From positions 434,001 to 498,000 of the forward strand of contig NW_027248373.1 in NCBI RefSeq assembly GCF_041260155.1: DNA of 64,000 nucleotides, in the 5' to 3' direction. This DNA is from Ptychodera flava (Eukaryota > Hemichordata > Enteropneusta > Ptychoderidae). A model generated the notes under the pieces. It was not told the DNA's origin. It did no database searches and saw only the letters and a program-made list of their open reading frames with translations. Below are positions 34,448 through 46,060 of this stretch, one piece after another. The position numbers were made by a program, and so were the translations under genes. How positions within the stretch are numbered: position 1 is the first letter of the stretch; every line of letters starts with the position of its first letter.

Positions 34448-37400
34448 CGGACATGACCAAACCTATAAGTCCCCCCGGACGGTGTCCGTGGGGACTAAAA
34501 ATCACTTACACAATGCATGGTAGACACTAAACTGTGCCTGACCTTGACTTTACTAGCCAATGTTTAAATGTTTAGTTATAAATTCACAAATTGACTTTCC
34601 GTTTTTAGCTACTATAGACTATAGTCTATAGAAGCTATTGGGATGGGTATCCGTCCGGCGTCCGTCGTCAGTCTGTATGTATGTATGTATGTATGTATGT
34701 ATGTATGTCCGTTTGTGAGGCGTCCGTCCACTCAAATATCTTGAGAACCACAGTACTTACTGATTTGATATTTGTTGTGTAGATGAAAAATACGATTTTG
34801 AGAAACTATTTTTTTTTAATTTTTTGATATTGTTGAAAATAGGCAAATTAATGCCAAAAAAGGTGTTTTTGGTAAAAAATCTTCTTCTTCATAACCGCTG
34901 GTCAGACAGCTTTGTTATTTGGTATACAGGTCCATAGGGGTAACCCAACTGACATTGTTCAAATTGTGATGAAATATGCAAATGTGTATTTTTAAGGAAT
35001 TTTTTTGTCATTTTAGGTCAAAATTTTTGACTTACATTGTATGTAATTCTTGTACTGTGTAAACCCTATCAATTCACCCAGAAAAAAATAATTAATATGA
35101 TTTTAAATAATTGAATTAATTAGGAAATCATCAAAGCCATAATAATTTTAGTGTAGAATTATCAGAAAGTTCAACTTTTTTGACAGTTCATAGTGAAATG
35201 CTTACCTTCTTGGAGGATTAAAACATGTAAAGGCAACTTTCCTGAATCCCAACTTTGACATATTCTGAACCGTCATTTATTGTGCCCTGTATGTTATCTA
35301 AAAGAAATTGCTCAAAATAGTCAATAGAGATAGAGATAGAGATAGAGAAAGTTCTAATTTCCATTTATGGTTGACTTGGTAAGGATAAAATAAAATTACT
35401 TTTTGAGGAAAAAAATAGAGTGGTCAATTAAAAGAGTGGTCAAAGTGATAGGGTTTTTATGGTAAAGCTGGGCTGTATAAAGATTCCTCATGTGCTATTT
35501 ATAGTAATTATGCAATCTGTGTAAACAGTGCCATGAAAGTGTAACATGATTCCTTATAATGCTTTTGATGACCTTGAACTTCTTAAGTTTCAAACCTTTG
35601 TCTCTTCAGTGTGCTTTCTCTGAGTATGTACAGTCTCAACTTATTAAACAGAACTCACAATGTTAATCAAAGATATCTACCTTCTTCATCAATACATGTG
35701 TCACAAAAGGTTATTCTCTACATAACTCAACAGAGCTCTGTCAACTGTTGAGTTGCTTGTTCTTTCAAAACCGCTGGCAGACAGCTTTTATATTTAGCTT
35801 ACTTGTCCGTAGGATGACCTTAGTGAGATAATTTCATACAGTCAGGAAATACTTAATTTTGTATCCATGTCTATAGTAGCTTCAGGGACTTTGGCCCTAT
35901 GACTTTCCGTTTTTTCTTTGGGTACTCAATTTTCACAGGCTAGCAACACGTTGCCTTCTTGTGCCGTTCACACTCCCTAGTATCACACCCACAACTACAG
36001 ACCAATACAAATACTTTGAAAGCTATGTCCAAGTGGCGATCGAAGCAAGCTCAGGGATTGGCCAGCTGCTTGCAGTTGGAAGCAAGTTCGTCAGAGAACA
36101 GGATATAGTGAAGGATATTTACAAAAAGGAGGTTGAGAATGTGTTGCGCGGAAAACACCCTCGTCTGCAGAGTGGCTATGCAGCACTGCTGTACATGATG
36201 CACGAGGTAAGAACAATTAAACTTTGTTATAACTCCAGCCTATCACATCCACATACAGATACATGTACTGGAAGCTTTCTTTTACATCTATTTTATATTC
36301 TGTACAAGAGTAGTTACCCTGCACATTCATGCCTATTTTAAGAAAAGACTAAGAATATTTCTTTTAGTCCTCACCACTTTTTGGCTAAAGTTACTTTTGA
36401 TATCTAATGAGAATATGCATGGTGACAGAAGTTATTAGTACAGACTGTAAGGCATTTCGCTCATGAATTTACTAAGTTATACGTATGTGAAATGATTATT
36501 TTTATGCAAACAATTGCTTGCCAAGACCATGACCGGACGGCTGAAAAATTGCACGTTTTGTAGATGTAACTTCATGTGACTTAAAATTTAGATGAATGTA
36601 AATATCCGCATTCTTCAAAATTTTGACACATAGTATTTAGTATTCACCTATTGGAAAGAGTTCCTGAAAGCCCCACCAAATTTTTATTTTCTTAGGTAGG
36701 ATATACAACACTTTTAAATATGCTAACCCTAACCCTATAAATTCTAAATCCCTCCAAAAGTTGTATTTGATGTGCTTCTTCCAAGAGGTGTCTTCCAAGT
36801 AAAGTCCATGATTAAAGTGATTTCCAGGGGTGGTGGGCCTGAAGGAAATCTTGCTAACTTTTTATTGGGGTCAAAATTTTGTCTACCATGAACACACCAA
36901 ATCTGTTAGCCAAAGTATATAATTGAATTAGCTGACCTGTCCATTTTAATTGTCCTTTGTATTTTACATACCAGACTGATATGAACATTGTGAATTCCAA
37001 TAGGTGTAGTATTTTGTATTATGTATTATGCAAGGAGATGATAGAGTTATTGTTTTCTGTTAGATTCTGCTCCTTGGTGGACGTCACAAAACTGTAGAAG
37101 AAATGGGCTGCTACTTCAAAGACCTGATGGTACCAATCATTGATGACCTTGTCACTCTACAAGAAGATAAGTCCCATCTGTACACTTTCTTATGCGATGT
37201 CGGAAAACTTATTCAAGTTACCTCCCACGAAGAAGTAAGTATATGATACAGTCTATGATATGCTTATGATAGGTTTCAATACCATTGTTGTATCCAATAA
37301 TTTTTATCAATGTTATATTTTTACAATATCATTTCTGATATATATTTATGATGCAGCATAGGACTACGGTATATTTCCATGCTGTCATCCATTATGTTGT

Positions 37401-37713
37401 TTATTATTGTGATCATCAACAGAGCTGCTCACCATGCCATGGCAACATTAGCTTTCTTTTATTTTTTGAAAATTAAGTTGAAGTTAAACAACATGATCAA
37501 CATGCAACACTTTGTATGTTTAACTAGAACAATTCATAATCACATATGATGTCATGGAATAACATTTTTCCAATTGCTACTATAGGTATGTGTAATACTG
37601 ATCCATTACTGTGTTCATCTGCTTTTAAGGTGAAAACGTTCATCAATGCAAGCACCTTACATGGTGACCGCTTGCGTGGCCGCTTGTGGTGCTTGGCATG
37701 GAGTTATTGGTAA
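29528..37713 (+). CDS. Gene 2: multi-exon gene for a P-loop NTPase of unknown function; 5' end not found
   Basis: Seven exons join in frame at GT-AG sites: 29528-29686, 29888-30131, 30779-30919, 32116-32516, 35939-36206, 37064-37234 and 37630-37713 (stop TAA). Together they give about 488 residues. The second exon holds FFASMQDIMNPDKFVKAMN. The 32116 exon carries the nucleotide-binding core: FAFSKDVDTGKTTSLK (Walker A-like, with the first glycine of GxxxxGKT replaced), LPCVVDDVDSV (Walker B-like, hhhhDD) and TTFLCSANFVLG (sensor-like), followed across the splice by ENARLATRCLLVPF (arginine-finger-like). This order suits an AAA+/superfamily-3-like or DUF927-like ATPase fold. The first exon (CDTDIKCGN...VRRICEQRFRKYDVVKLG) has no start codon in reach, so the N-terminus is missing or further upstream. 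Intron lengths (201 to about 3400 bp) and clean phases argue for a spliced host-type gene. Partner or substrate unknown. Confidence 0.7.
32850..33880. repeat. Dispersed repeat with internal 226-bp tandem units (about 4), in an intron of gene 2
   Basis: TATGAAGGGTGTAGCACTTG-like text recurs at about 33012, 33238, 33459 and 33685 (period 221-226 bp), each followed by GAGGTCAAAGGTCACC and GGTCACGTGACATTTTGTC. The block ends TCTGAGATATCTGCGTGAAC...GGGGACTAAAAA, the same tail as the element at 34270-34500, and starts with a similar head (ATCGTATCACAGAACAAATC). It therefore looks like one family member expanded internally. Confidence 0.8.
33941..34253. repeat. 26-bp minisatellite, about 12 copies
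   Basis: The unit GCCTTATACATGGGAGTCTATGGACT is repeated nearly perfectly, with rare variants (GGACAG, GGACTT, TGGAAG). Because 26 is not a multiple of 3, all three forward frames stay open and cycle through the same peptide, so the three overlapping open frames are not genes. Confidence 0.97.
34270..34500. repeat. Dispersed repeat with 3' terminal hairpin
   Basis: Shares head and tail with 32850-33880. The tail AGTCCCC-CGGACGGTGTCCG-GGGGACT forms a hairpin, followed by AAAA. A GGACGGACGCAC-type short tandem run (34396-34450) precedes it. A hairpin followed directly by CTAA recalls Helitron 3' ends, but the hairpin is too close to the terminus to be sure. Confidence 0.65.
34607..35900 (+). 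mobile_element. 1.3-kb unclassified insertion with 14-bp target duplication
   Basis: GACTTTCCGTTTTT occurs at 34593-34606 and again at 35901-35914, a perfect 14-bp duplication enclosing 1294 bp. The insert begins AGCTACTATAGAC and has GTCTATAGTAGCT near its far end (inverted, 13 bp), a 20-bp perfect palindrome at 34612-34631 (CTATAGACTATAGTCTATAG) and a TATG run at about 34675-34708. There is no coding capacity. The duplication length suits target-primed insertion (LINE/SINE-type), while the inverted ends suit a DNA element. Family unknown. Confidence 0.75.
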
Positions 37714-39607
37714 ATAGTTGATGATGTAGGGCATGAGGTGAGATATGGACCCAAAGAACCCAAAAGATGATTAAATATATCAATCAAAAATAATTCTAAG
37801 CTAACAGTATAAACTGCCTAAAGATAGTTCAGTGTGGAAAAAAGGTTAAATAATTCAGAAATAAGAATTAACAGTCCAAAATAGTAATGACGCACTTCCC
37901 TACTGACCTGAGTGCATGTGAAATACACAACCTGGCATCTGTAAATTAAATGTATACCAAGTGATCATTTTAAGTCACTTTAACTGTTTTTAAGGGATAT
38001 TCCAAAGAGTCCTGTGGAAATGATGAAAAACGCTTATCTGGTTTTGTGTTTGTAAAACCTCATGGTTGATAATTGTCATAGTATTCAAAAGAAATTGAAA
38101 GTGAAGAAATTACTGTTTTTAATAGGCATATTTTCCTTGAAATACATGATCGTGTAAAGAATATATGCTAAAAGTGTTTAAGATAAATTTCTTTTCAAAA
38201 AATAATTTAATCTGTGACCAAAGGATTTTTATTCTTTGAGTTTACAAATTCAAACATTGCAATTTGTTCAATCATCTTGTGCAGTGCAAAATTTATAAAA
38301 TGATTGAAAAATAAAAAAAATTAGCAGAATTACAGTCTTTGTGATGTAAAATCATGGGTCGACATCACGATAATTGTTAATCTGTTCGAAGTACTTTCTA
38401 TAATTTAAAAAAGAAAGTTCATGCAGAAACGGTAACATATATTGTCAGAAATGTAGTGTTAATTTTGACTTTATATCAAAATATGCCTTTGCTGGATACC
38501 AAATATGTAGGGTGAAATGTTAAAATCAGCCATGTTCAGCAAAATCCACACAACAGCATTGATCCTTTTCTAATTTGATTTGATTTGCTTATGTTATCCT
38601 TGTATGACAGTCAGTACAATATGGAACTTGAACACAACACAGTGAATAAGTATGCTGTAAATGAAATGGTGTGGCTGCATCCACATGCAGCAATAGGAGT
38701 GCCTTTGTCTCTCACCCCTAATTTCCAACCTGTCCCATCCCTGAAAAAATAGTTTGGTCTTATATTTATAATGTTAATAATTTCTGTATTTGTTAAAATG
38801 TGCACATCTCAAAACTTTTGATCATAAACATTTCATTGTTTTTTATAGCTGACCAGTCAGTTAACCTGTTTATTTTGAATATTTCAGATTTTTTCTCAGT
38901 ATTTGACATTTTCAGAATAGCTTCTTATTCAATTTGTCATTTTCTAAAAGTTAAAATGCTCCTTTGTGTGGTCAAGCTTTCCACAAGCATCAAATGTTGT
39001 ACTTCATATAGGAAGGTCTGCCTCTAGAGGGCGGCATCATGAATAGTGTTTGTTAGTTATTTCCTCCACATAAACTTCTGATTGTACTGTAAACATTGAA
39101 CATGGCCGACGTCCGATTTTCCTGTCTAAACTTTCACTCATTTTCGTTCATATGACTCTGAAACTCACGGAAACGATTGGGAAGAAAGATTTATCTTGAA
39201 ATATTGAGGTACTCGCCGATATTTTGCAAAATTAAATGAGAAAAAATGCAAGGAAAATGCCGACAGGCTTACACAACGACCGTTTTCAGACTCAGAGGCA
39301 TATGATCATCTGCAGATTATGGAACAGGCCCATATCACGTGAGGCCATGAGGGGATACCCACGCAACTCAGTACCAAACACTAGCGCACACAGGGTGAGC
39401 AAACACAAAGTGAGTACCCCTAAAGTCAGCTCAGTAGTCTGTAATAGATCGTAGTCAACTAAGAACCTTGGAGAAAGGCTTACATGTAACACTGTGGCTT
39501 ATGCCACTAAGTCCCTTTTGATTTTTGTCACAGCTCAAAATCGTTCTCCTACACCTCAACCTGAACCATGAACACCCCCACCAGTTTATGATATGACCCA
39601 TCACAAT
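37714..39607. other. 3' flank of gene 2, no gene seen
   Basis: AT-rich sequence with AATAAA-like words (e.g. near 38312) that could serve as poly(A) signals. No further exon of the P-loop gene is evident after the TAA at 37711-37713. Confidence 0.5.
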
Positions 39608-39610
39608 GGC

Positions 39611-39844
39611 ATAACGTCAACGGATCTTGACAGACGGAAGTATTGACAGACGGAAGTAGTTGACACCAGCATACTCGTTTTCAACTCTAATACCTTCTCT
39701 GTCTATAAATAGACACGAGAAGGTAACATAACGTCAACGGTTCTTGACAGACGGAAGTATTGACAGACGGAAGTAGTTGACACCGGCATACTGGTTTTCA
39801 ACTCTAATACCTTCTCTGTCTATAAATAGACACGAGAAGGTAAA
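39611..39844. repeat. 117-bp tandem duplication (2 units)
   Basis: AACGTCAACGG...TTGACAGACGGAAGTA...TCTATAAATAGACACGAGAAGGTAA occurs twice, with starts about 117 bp apart and only a few differences. Each unit itself contains GACAGACGGAAGTA twice. Confidence 0.9.
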
Positions 39845-39913
39845 AACCTCCGTCCTAACCAAACCATGCCGGCCAGACGAAGCACGCCTCCATACGTCGA
39901 CACGCTGTTGGAT

Positions 39914-40143
39914 TACGTACTGATCCGACAAAGTCAGATCCCGTGAGGAGTACGGTGCCCAGAGTACAGTGATCCAAGGTCATCAACATGTCGAGAAAAA
40001 TACGGAAAACGGAAATAACAGCCAGGTTAACGAAGTCAAGTCGACGGGCTATTGATAATTGGATCGTGTACTGATCCGACTTACTTCACTAAGTCAGATC
40101 CCGTGAGGAGTACGGTGCCCAGAGTACAGTGATCCACGGTCAT
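39914..40143. repeat. Pair of about 70-bp direct repeats
   Basis: GTACTGATCCGAC, then AAGTCAGATCCCGTGAGGAG, then TACGGTGCCCAGAGTACAGT occur at 39914-39983 and 40066-40143. The second copy has 9-10 extra bases (TTACTTCACT) after the first word. Confidence 0.85.
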
Positions 40144-41436
40144 GATTTACAGGGCGGGAACCTACTGGTGGATTCCCTTCCGGGCCCCCGGCATCTTAAA
40201 AATGAAGAATATTTGCCAGAAGTTAAATTGCTTTGTCAAAATGGAACGTCAGGTGCTCGTTAGAGTCGTCAAAAGGTGCAGACCACTGTCCCTCTACCCA
40301 CTGCACAGACCAATCTACTTATGGCTGTTTGAATGATACTCCAGTCAACTTGTTGGTGATGAAAACTTCACGTAAACATGGCCTCCTGGTATGGTATCCA
40401 TCGATAAGTACAGCATGAATCTGCCCAGTCGACTGCATACCGATGTAAACGAATGCGATTGTAGAAAGTAGAGGTCGATTACGCCTACGGTCACTTAAAT
40501 GTATGGATCACTGCTTCACCAAACATCTTCTCTTCAGGTTTTAGGCGTGATATTACAGGATTAGTCTCTGGATCATCCCAGCTCAACAATAAATCGCACG
40601 AGAGTGGTTTTTCCACGTCTTCGACGGCTCCGTAGCTAGGTTGCATACGTACGTCTAAAAAACGTCTACGTCTCTGAGTCTTATGGCGAGCGCGAGAAGA
40701 ACAAGTCTATATTTAGCCCTCTATCGTCACTCAGACTTTTTAAAAATTAGACCCGCGTGTGTTCGGGAAACTTAATGTGCCACTTCCTTCTTAAATTTGA
40801 TTTTTAGGTGCTAAGCGATTTGGAAAATACAATGAAAATAGTAAAGCACCCCTTGATTATCCTATTCCGAAGAAACTTCACACAATTTTGAGGGCTATGG
40901 TGAGGGGTTTACAATTTAGATGTTACGTCCTGGCGGAAGAATATTGCGTTTTGTAGTACGCAAGTGGGCCAGCGGCGGTTCCTATGACTACAGCACTATC
41001 GGAAGGAAGCTATGGGTAAGCATTACTTCTTAGCAGGGGGTGCAAGCATGCTTGTGACGTTTATTCCAGCAGTCAAGTTGAGATACAGGAAGAGTGAAAT
41101 AGAAATAATGCTCATGTTAACGCCTTTACAAAAAACGTCGATTTTCTTTGTTTTCATCACCCATTTTGGACTGCTGTCAAGTCCATATTGTAAGACTTGA
41201 TTCACACATATACCCGTACACACAGCTGGTGATTCCGTGGTAGGTCTAAATCGAGGCTATGTGCTATGGTTTAAAACCAATAATTTTGAATACATTTAAC
41301 GCTCGTGCTATTGGATGAAGTTTTAGGGTGTCGAGAAAAAAGCAGGGGTTCCTGATTCACTCCTTGGCGCTGACATATGTCAACTTTTGAATGCGTTCTC
41401 CAGAAATTTGCACAGATGAAAGAGAATATATTTTAA
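40144..41436. other. No gene seen
   Basis: Mixed-composition sequence; open stretches below 70 codons without motifs. Confidence 0.45.
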
Positions 41437-41588
41437 CCACAGGCGCCCCTTAGCTGGGTAGTCTGCTAAATAGATCGATTTTCGGATGGTATTTAGGTTG
41501 CAGTGGCGGACATATCGACCACGGGATCAATAGATCGATCCGAAAATCGATCTACTTAGCAGACTACCCAGCTTAGGAGCGCCTGTGG
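41437..41588. repeat. 152-bp foldback element
   Basis: The left arm CCACAGGCGCCCCTTAGCTG...GATCGATTTTCGGA pairs over about 48 bases with the right arm TCCGAAAATCGATC...GGAGCGCCTGTGG, with a loop of about 53 bases. Only a few mismatches, so it is young or maintained. Confidence 0.9.
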
Positions 41589-42074
41589 CTCGGGCTGCGG
41601 CTAAGTCGCAAAGTGTTTTACAACATGTCACGACAATCTTAGTTGTAAACAAAACGTTTACCGAAGTGTTGAAGTAAACATCAGGCGATTTCAAACGGCT
41701 CTGTGATCATAGTTACGCCCAGTATGATGCGTGGTGAAAACTGATACTCGGACACCCAAGGCCATGAAGTTAGGGGAGAACCATCTGATTTCTGGGGGGA
41801 TTGGAGGATTTTGAGAAAAAAAAAATTGTCACCAGGTGAGATAAAAGAAAATAAAATGATCCTGTCATGGCCTGAGAAAAAATAAATTGTCATAACAGAC
41901 AGAAGTGAAAAAAATTGTCACAATGCACCAGAAATTAGCAAAATTTGGAAACCTTATTCTCATGTATTCTTTGCCGGCGCGCCACCATAATGAAATACAA
42001 TGCGTGAGCCTTGTTTCTCTGACCACAAAAGATAACATCTTCCTTGCCTGAGAACTTACATCGATGCTTGGTCA

Positions 42075-42372
42075 TGTTATATGACACCACACACTGGATC
42101 GCTCACTATAGAGTCTATCAATAGTGGCGAACTCTGTCAATAACTAATCTGGCTTCTCCTCTTTGAGGACGAAGATGACTTAATAATCACACAACCAAGC
42201 GGAGGGGATACAAAACAAGAGAGCGACCGTGATGAAGGAACCCCATTTTAGTTCTTAAACACACCGTTAAGACGAATCACTTAAAATTAATCAACAAACC
42301 GGTTTACCGGGGACTGAAATCACATGACCAGGGTCAAAGCACTATCGATTCACCGGTGTCTCGCCATGGCAT
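42075..42372. repeat. Dispersed repeat, copy 1 of an inverted pair
   Basis: Matches the reverse complement of 46545-46838 through most of its length: GGATCGCTCACTATA, CTTTGAGGACGAAGATGACT, ACAAAACAAGAGAGCGAC and AGCACTATCGATTCACCGGTG. No coding capacity. Confidence 0.85.
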
Positions 42373-42489
42373 GTATTCGGGGGAATGTGAGGGGGGAGGG
42401 GGTCACTAAAAATTGAAAACTTCAGGGGGTGTTACTCAAAATGTGGAGAGGAAGAAGGGGGGCGGGGTTACTCAATTTTTTTTGTTTGA

Positions 42490-43270
42490 AATAAATTGAA
42501 ACATCTCAGATTGCACCATTGCACACATCCATTTCTCAAAATTTCAATGCTAGAGGGGGCACCCCCTCTCGTTTTCTCTCCCCTTGGGTCTTCCAACAGT
42601 TTTACTGGTAAAAGACAAATTAAAAATACCTCTCGGATTGCACTACACTGCACCGTGGCGCACATCAATTTCTCGAAATTTTCACTGGATCTAGGACAAA
42701 AATAACTCCTTTATTATCACAGAAATATGTTTTAATTTACCTCACTTCAATGACCATTTTGACAGTTAAACATACCATATTCAGGATTTTCATTAGAAAC
42801 TGGCAGCTGGAGAAATGACACAAGAAAGTCACAGATTTTCTGTTCTTGTATAAGTCAGTCTCTGGCAAACAGAACTGTTTTTCACAAATTGTATTGTCAT
42901 TGTTTGGTTGTTGAATATTGTGACTCAAACACTGATCATGCAAAAAATGTAAAAAAATCAGTGTTCTATGTCATTTTCAAACAGTTTTAGCGAATGCAAA
43001 ATAAACTGAAACTCCTTTCAGATTGCACCATTAAACATCAATTTCTAACAATTTCCAATACGAGAGGGGAACCCCTCTCGTGCTCTCCCCCTTGGCGTAT
43101 TCTAACAGTTTCACCTAGTAAAAAAAATTAAAAACACACCTCTCAGATTGCAGCAGACTGCATCGTTGCACACATCAATATCTTAAAAATTTCCATGCAA
43201 GATAGGGGAAAGCCCCTGTGACACTTTCCCCCTAAGCCTCTCGCATGTTCTCCCCCTGTACTTTCAATTC
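42490..43270. repeat. Degenerate repeat block with small hairpins
   Basis: Anchors like CAGATTGCACCATTGCACAC recur near 42507, 42635, 43018 and 43145. Two sites (42551 and 43063) carry GAGAGGGG/CCCCTCTC-type hairpins followed by CTCCCC runs. Around it (42390-42470, 43535-43620) are G-rich runs with GGTCACTCAAA words. Confidence 0.6.
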
Positions 43271-44170
43271 TGCCCGATCAGATATCCTAGTGAAAACCCT
43301 GTCATAATACCCATCCAAATTAAACAATATGCAATGTGGTTAGATACTGCGTGAGCTTTTATATCTTTATTTTATTGTGACTTTGTTCATTTTGATGGGT
43401 TCACCTTTTTTGAACCATCATGAGATAATTGATGATAATCTTGCAGGGTACATCAGGATTTGAAACGTCTTTACTGTTGCTGTATTTTGTAAATTTTACA
43501 ATTACATGTATTGGTATTTAACTTTTCTAAGTGGGGGGATCAGTCAAAATTCAAATTTAGAGATGGAGGTTACTCAAATTCATCATGGTTGGCGGGGGGG
43601 GGTCACTCGAAATTTCGGAGTTTCAGGCCGTAAATAATGACGACTCCCTTATATACAACGCATTACAAACTTGATGACCAATAAAAAAAATTGCACTGCT
43701 ACTCCATCTGAAAAAAAAAATTGATGCTCCCATATTTGCTCCCATACCCACTTCCTCCATACCCCCCCCCAGAAATCAAATGGTTCTCCCCTTATTTACA
43801 TAAGTCAGTGAGGAGAGTGTAATTATCATTCTGGTGTAGGTACAAGGAGGCTATCCCTAGACGAAGTATTTTTGCCACCGGAGACTTTTGGCCTTCGCCC
43901 GTCGTGGACGAGGGCCAAAAGCGAAGTATATGTGTAAGGTCTAAGCTAGCCATTCACTGAACTCTACTGGACATGCCCGGCTGGACTTAATACGTCAACG
44001 GCTAGCCCTGCGAATCGTACGATGCTGCGAGTTCCCGGCGTTTATGGCCTCCCTGTGGTGGGAGAAGTCATATGTAACGCTGGGAGCACACAGCATCATG
44101 CGCTATAGGCTAGTCCGATGGCAACTAGCTGCAATAATTGTAGCCCTTGGTTGGTGGGGATTGGGCTTCT

Positions 44171-44227
44171 GTCGTGCGGCTCGCGCCTTGCCCCAACCTG
44201 GTTGGGGCAAGGCGCGAGCCGCACGAC
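44171..44227. repeat. 57-bp GC-rich perfect palindrome
   Basis: A 28-base arm beginning GTCGTGCGGCTCGCGCC, a single T, then its exact reverse complement ending GGCGCGAGCCGCACGAC. It immediately precedes the foldback at 44229-44318. Confidence 0.95.
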
Positions 44228-44228
44228 A

Positions 44229-44318
44229 ACATGCTAGCTCTGCGTGACAGGGCTGTGTGTGGTGGGAGGCCGTATAAAGCCGGTAACACACAGCCCTGCC
44301 ACGCAGAGCTAGCATGTT
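44229..44318. repeat. Foldback element adjoining the 57-bp palindrome
   Basis: The arms AACATGCTAGCTCTGCG...AGGGCTGTGTG and CACACAGCCCTG...CGCAGAGCTAGCATGTT pair with few mismatches. The loop contains GGCCGTATAAAGCCGG. The loop words recur near 52637-52675 (GGCTGTGGTGGCGGCCGTAT) and 44035-44095, so it belongs to a dispersed family. Confidence 0.9.
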
Positions 44319-45145
44319 ACAAGCTGTAGTTTCTACATTCGCGTGCTTGTCATCTGAATGTAATATTTTTTGTGTGTTATGAAAATCAAGGCATTCTCTG
44401 GTATTTCCATTTCATTTTTTTGCACATACACGTTCATATTCAATACCCATTCGTCAATCCATCATTGAGTCACACTGCATTCAAGTAGGCCCTGCACGTT
44501 GTGAATTCACAAACAATATCATAATATTAAGCATGTATTTGACATCGCGAATTTTAAAGATAACTTTATTCCGGCGCTATCAGCGAACAGTGTTCTATTA
44601 GGATATGACGCAAACTTTAACCACATATAATTGGGGCCGCCGATCTGTATGCATGCAAAAGCTGACGCACTCGGGGGAGGGGTAAGAATCCGTGGCATTT
44701 TTATGCCAACCATATTTCCAATTTTTCGATGTTGAAAACACAGAAAGACATGATAATTCATAGCTAAATTGCATTTTGTTACGGATTTCAGACCTAAGGA
44801 GATGACGTTGTCAAGCAATTTTTACATAAATCGCTGCGAATTTGTGAACGAATTCGAAAATTCAAATTGCGCGAGGTGCGTGATACAGTTTGAAGCCAGG
44901 CATTTTTCTAGTGTGGTAAGAGAAACCATTTGTGTGGAATCGGCTTTAAATTGATGTTTATGAGTGTTGACGAGCAATACTGTGCATAAAGTACTAGTTG
45001 CTCATGTGTGACGTGTTCTGTCTTATGCTAGCAACAAAATCGAATATTGCAATTTGATGCACGGATTGGTTAGAGCCCGATGCGATTTGCGTCAAAATCA
45101 CTCTAAGGATTCAATAACAAAATATTTGAAAAAGTATCTCGACCG
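44319..45145. other. No gene seen
   Basis: AT-rich, short featureless open stretches. Confidence 0.45.
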
Positions 45146-45151
45146 TTGTAC

Positions 45152-45708
45152 CCCCGGTGGTGGCAGTCTCTGCATGGGTGGATACCCACGCTCGTTAGCA
45201 GAGTTTGAAATGTACCCCTTTTCCCAGAATTTTTCTCTGAAAAACACCCCTTTTTGGGAAAAATCTGGGAGAAAATCATTGCGAAAAACACCCCCTTTTT
45301 CCGATATCTGGGAGATTTTACCTAAATGTTTGCCGAGATATTTGAACACCATAATTTACCAATTTCAAAGCAAGTGTCTGACTCTTGGTGAAAAAGGAAC
45401 ACATAATACATTAGCTTAGCATGGGTTGACTGTGTGTTTGATGTGCACAGTAACAGACTGCCTTGTTCAATGTATGCTTTAACATAAGCTTAATGAAAAC
45501 TTGAAATACAGTGATCGTTCAATGTTTTGTCTTCACCATATGTTCATCAGTTACACTATTCTCGGAGGATGACCTGAAAAAGTACCCCCTTCTCTCGATT
45601 TCACGGACCTAGATGTCTCCATGATGTCCGACGAAAATCACCCCCTTTTTCCGCGAGATTTCTAACGAGCGTGCGTACCCGGCTGCTCCGAAACTGCCAC
45701 CACCGGGG
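45152..45708. mobile_element. 557-bp MITE-like element with 6-bp TTGTAC duplication
   Basis: The ends CCCCGGTGGTGGCAGT and ACTGCCACCACCGGGG are perfect inverted repeats; imperfect pairing continues inward to CGCTCGTTAG / CTAACGAGCG. TTGTAC flanks it at 45146-45151 and 45709-45714. The interior has several CACCCCTTTTT-type words (45215-45305, 45580-45655). No coding capacity; superfamily not determined. Confidence 0.82.
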
Positions 45709-45919
45709 TTGTACCATAACAAATACGATATTTTAGGTGTAATAATACATGACAGCAGAATTCTGAGGAGTTCAAGAGAATCTCGACAGAAAAGAAAGAC
45801 ACAAGAGAGTGTTGTGCGGTTCTCATACCCCGGGTCTCATACGTGTTGTGAAAATAAGTGACGCCGTCGGATACAGTACTACATGTATATCTCTGCCTTG
45901 AAACACAGGGACAACTATG

Positions 45920-46060
45920 GAAATCCGGTCGCAACATGCGACTTCAAAACTGCGACCTGCGTCCTGCGTGTTTGTCAAACTGCAACCTGCGACTTCCGGG
46001 GCTCTGGCATATAGCTGCCACCTGCGAGTTTGAAACTGCGACCTGCGAGATCACGACCTG
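45920..46060. repeat. CGACCTGCGA short-period repeat, copy 1
   Basis: Worn tandem words ACTGCGACCTGCG, ending near CTGCGAGATCACGACCTG. The unit AAACTGCGACCTGCGTCCTG followed by CGTGTTTGTCAAACTGC is found inverted at 47405-47480. Confidence 0.8.
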
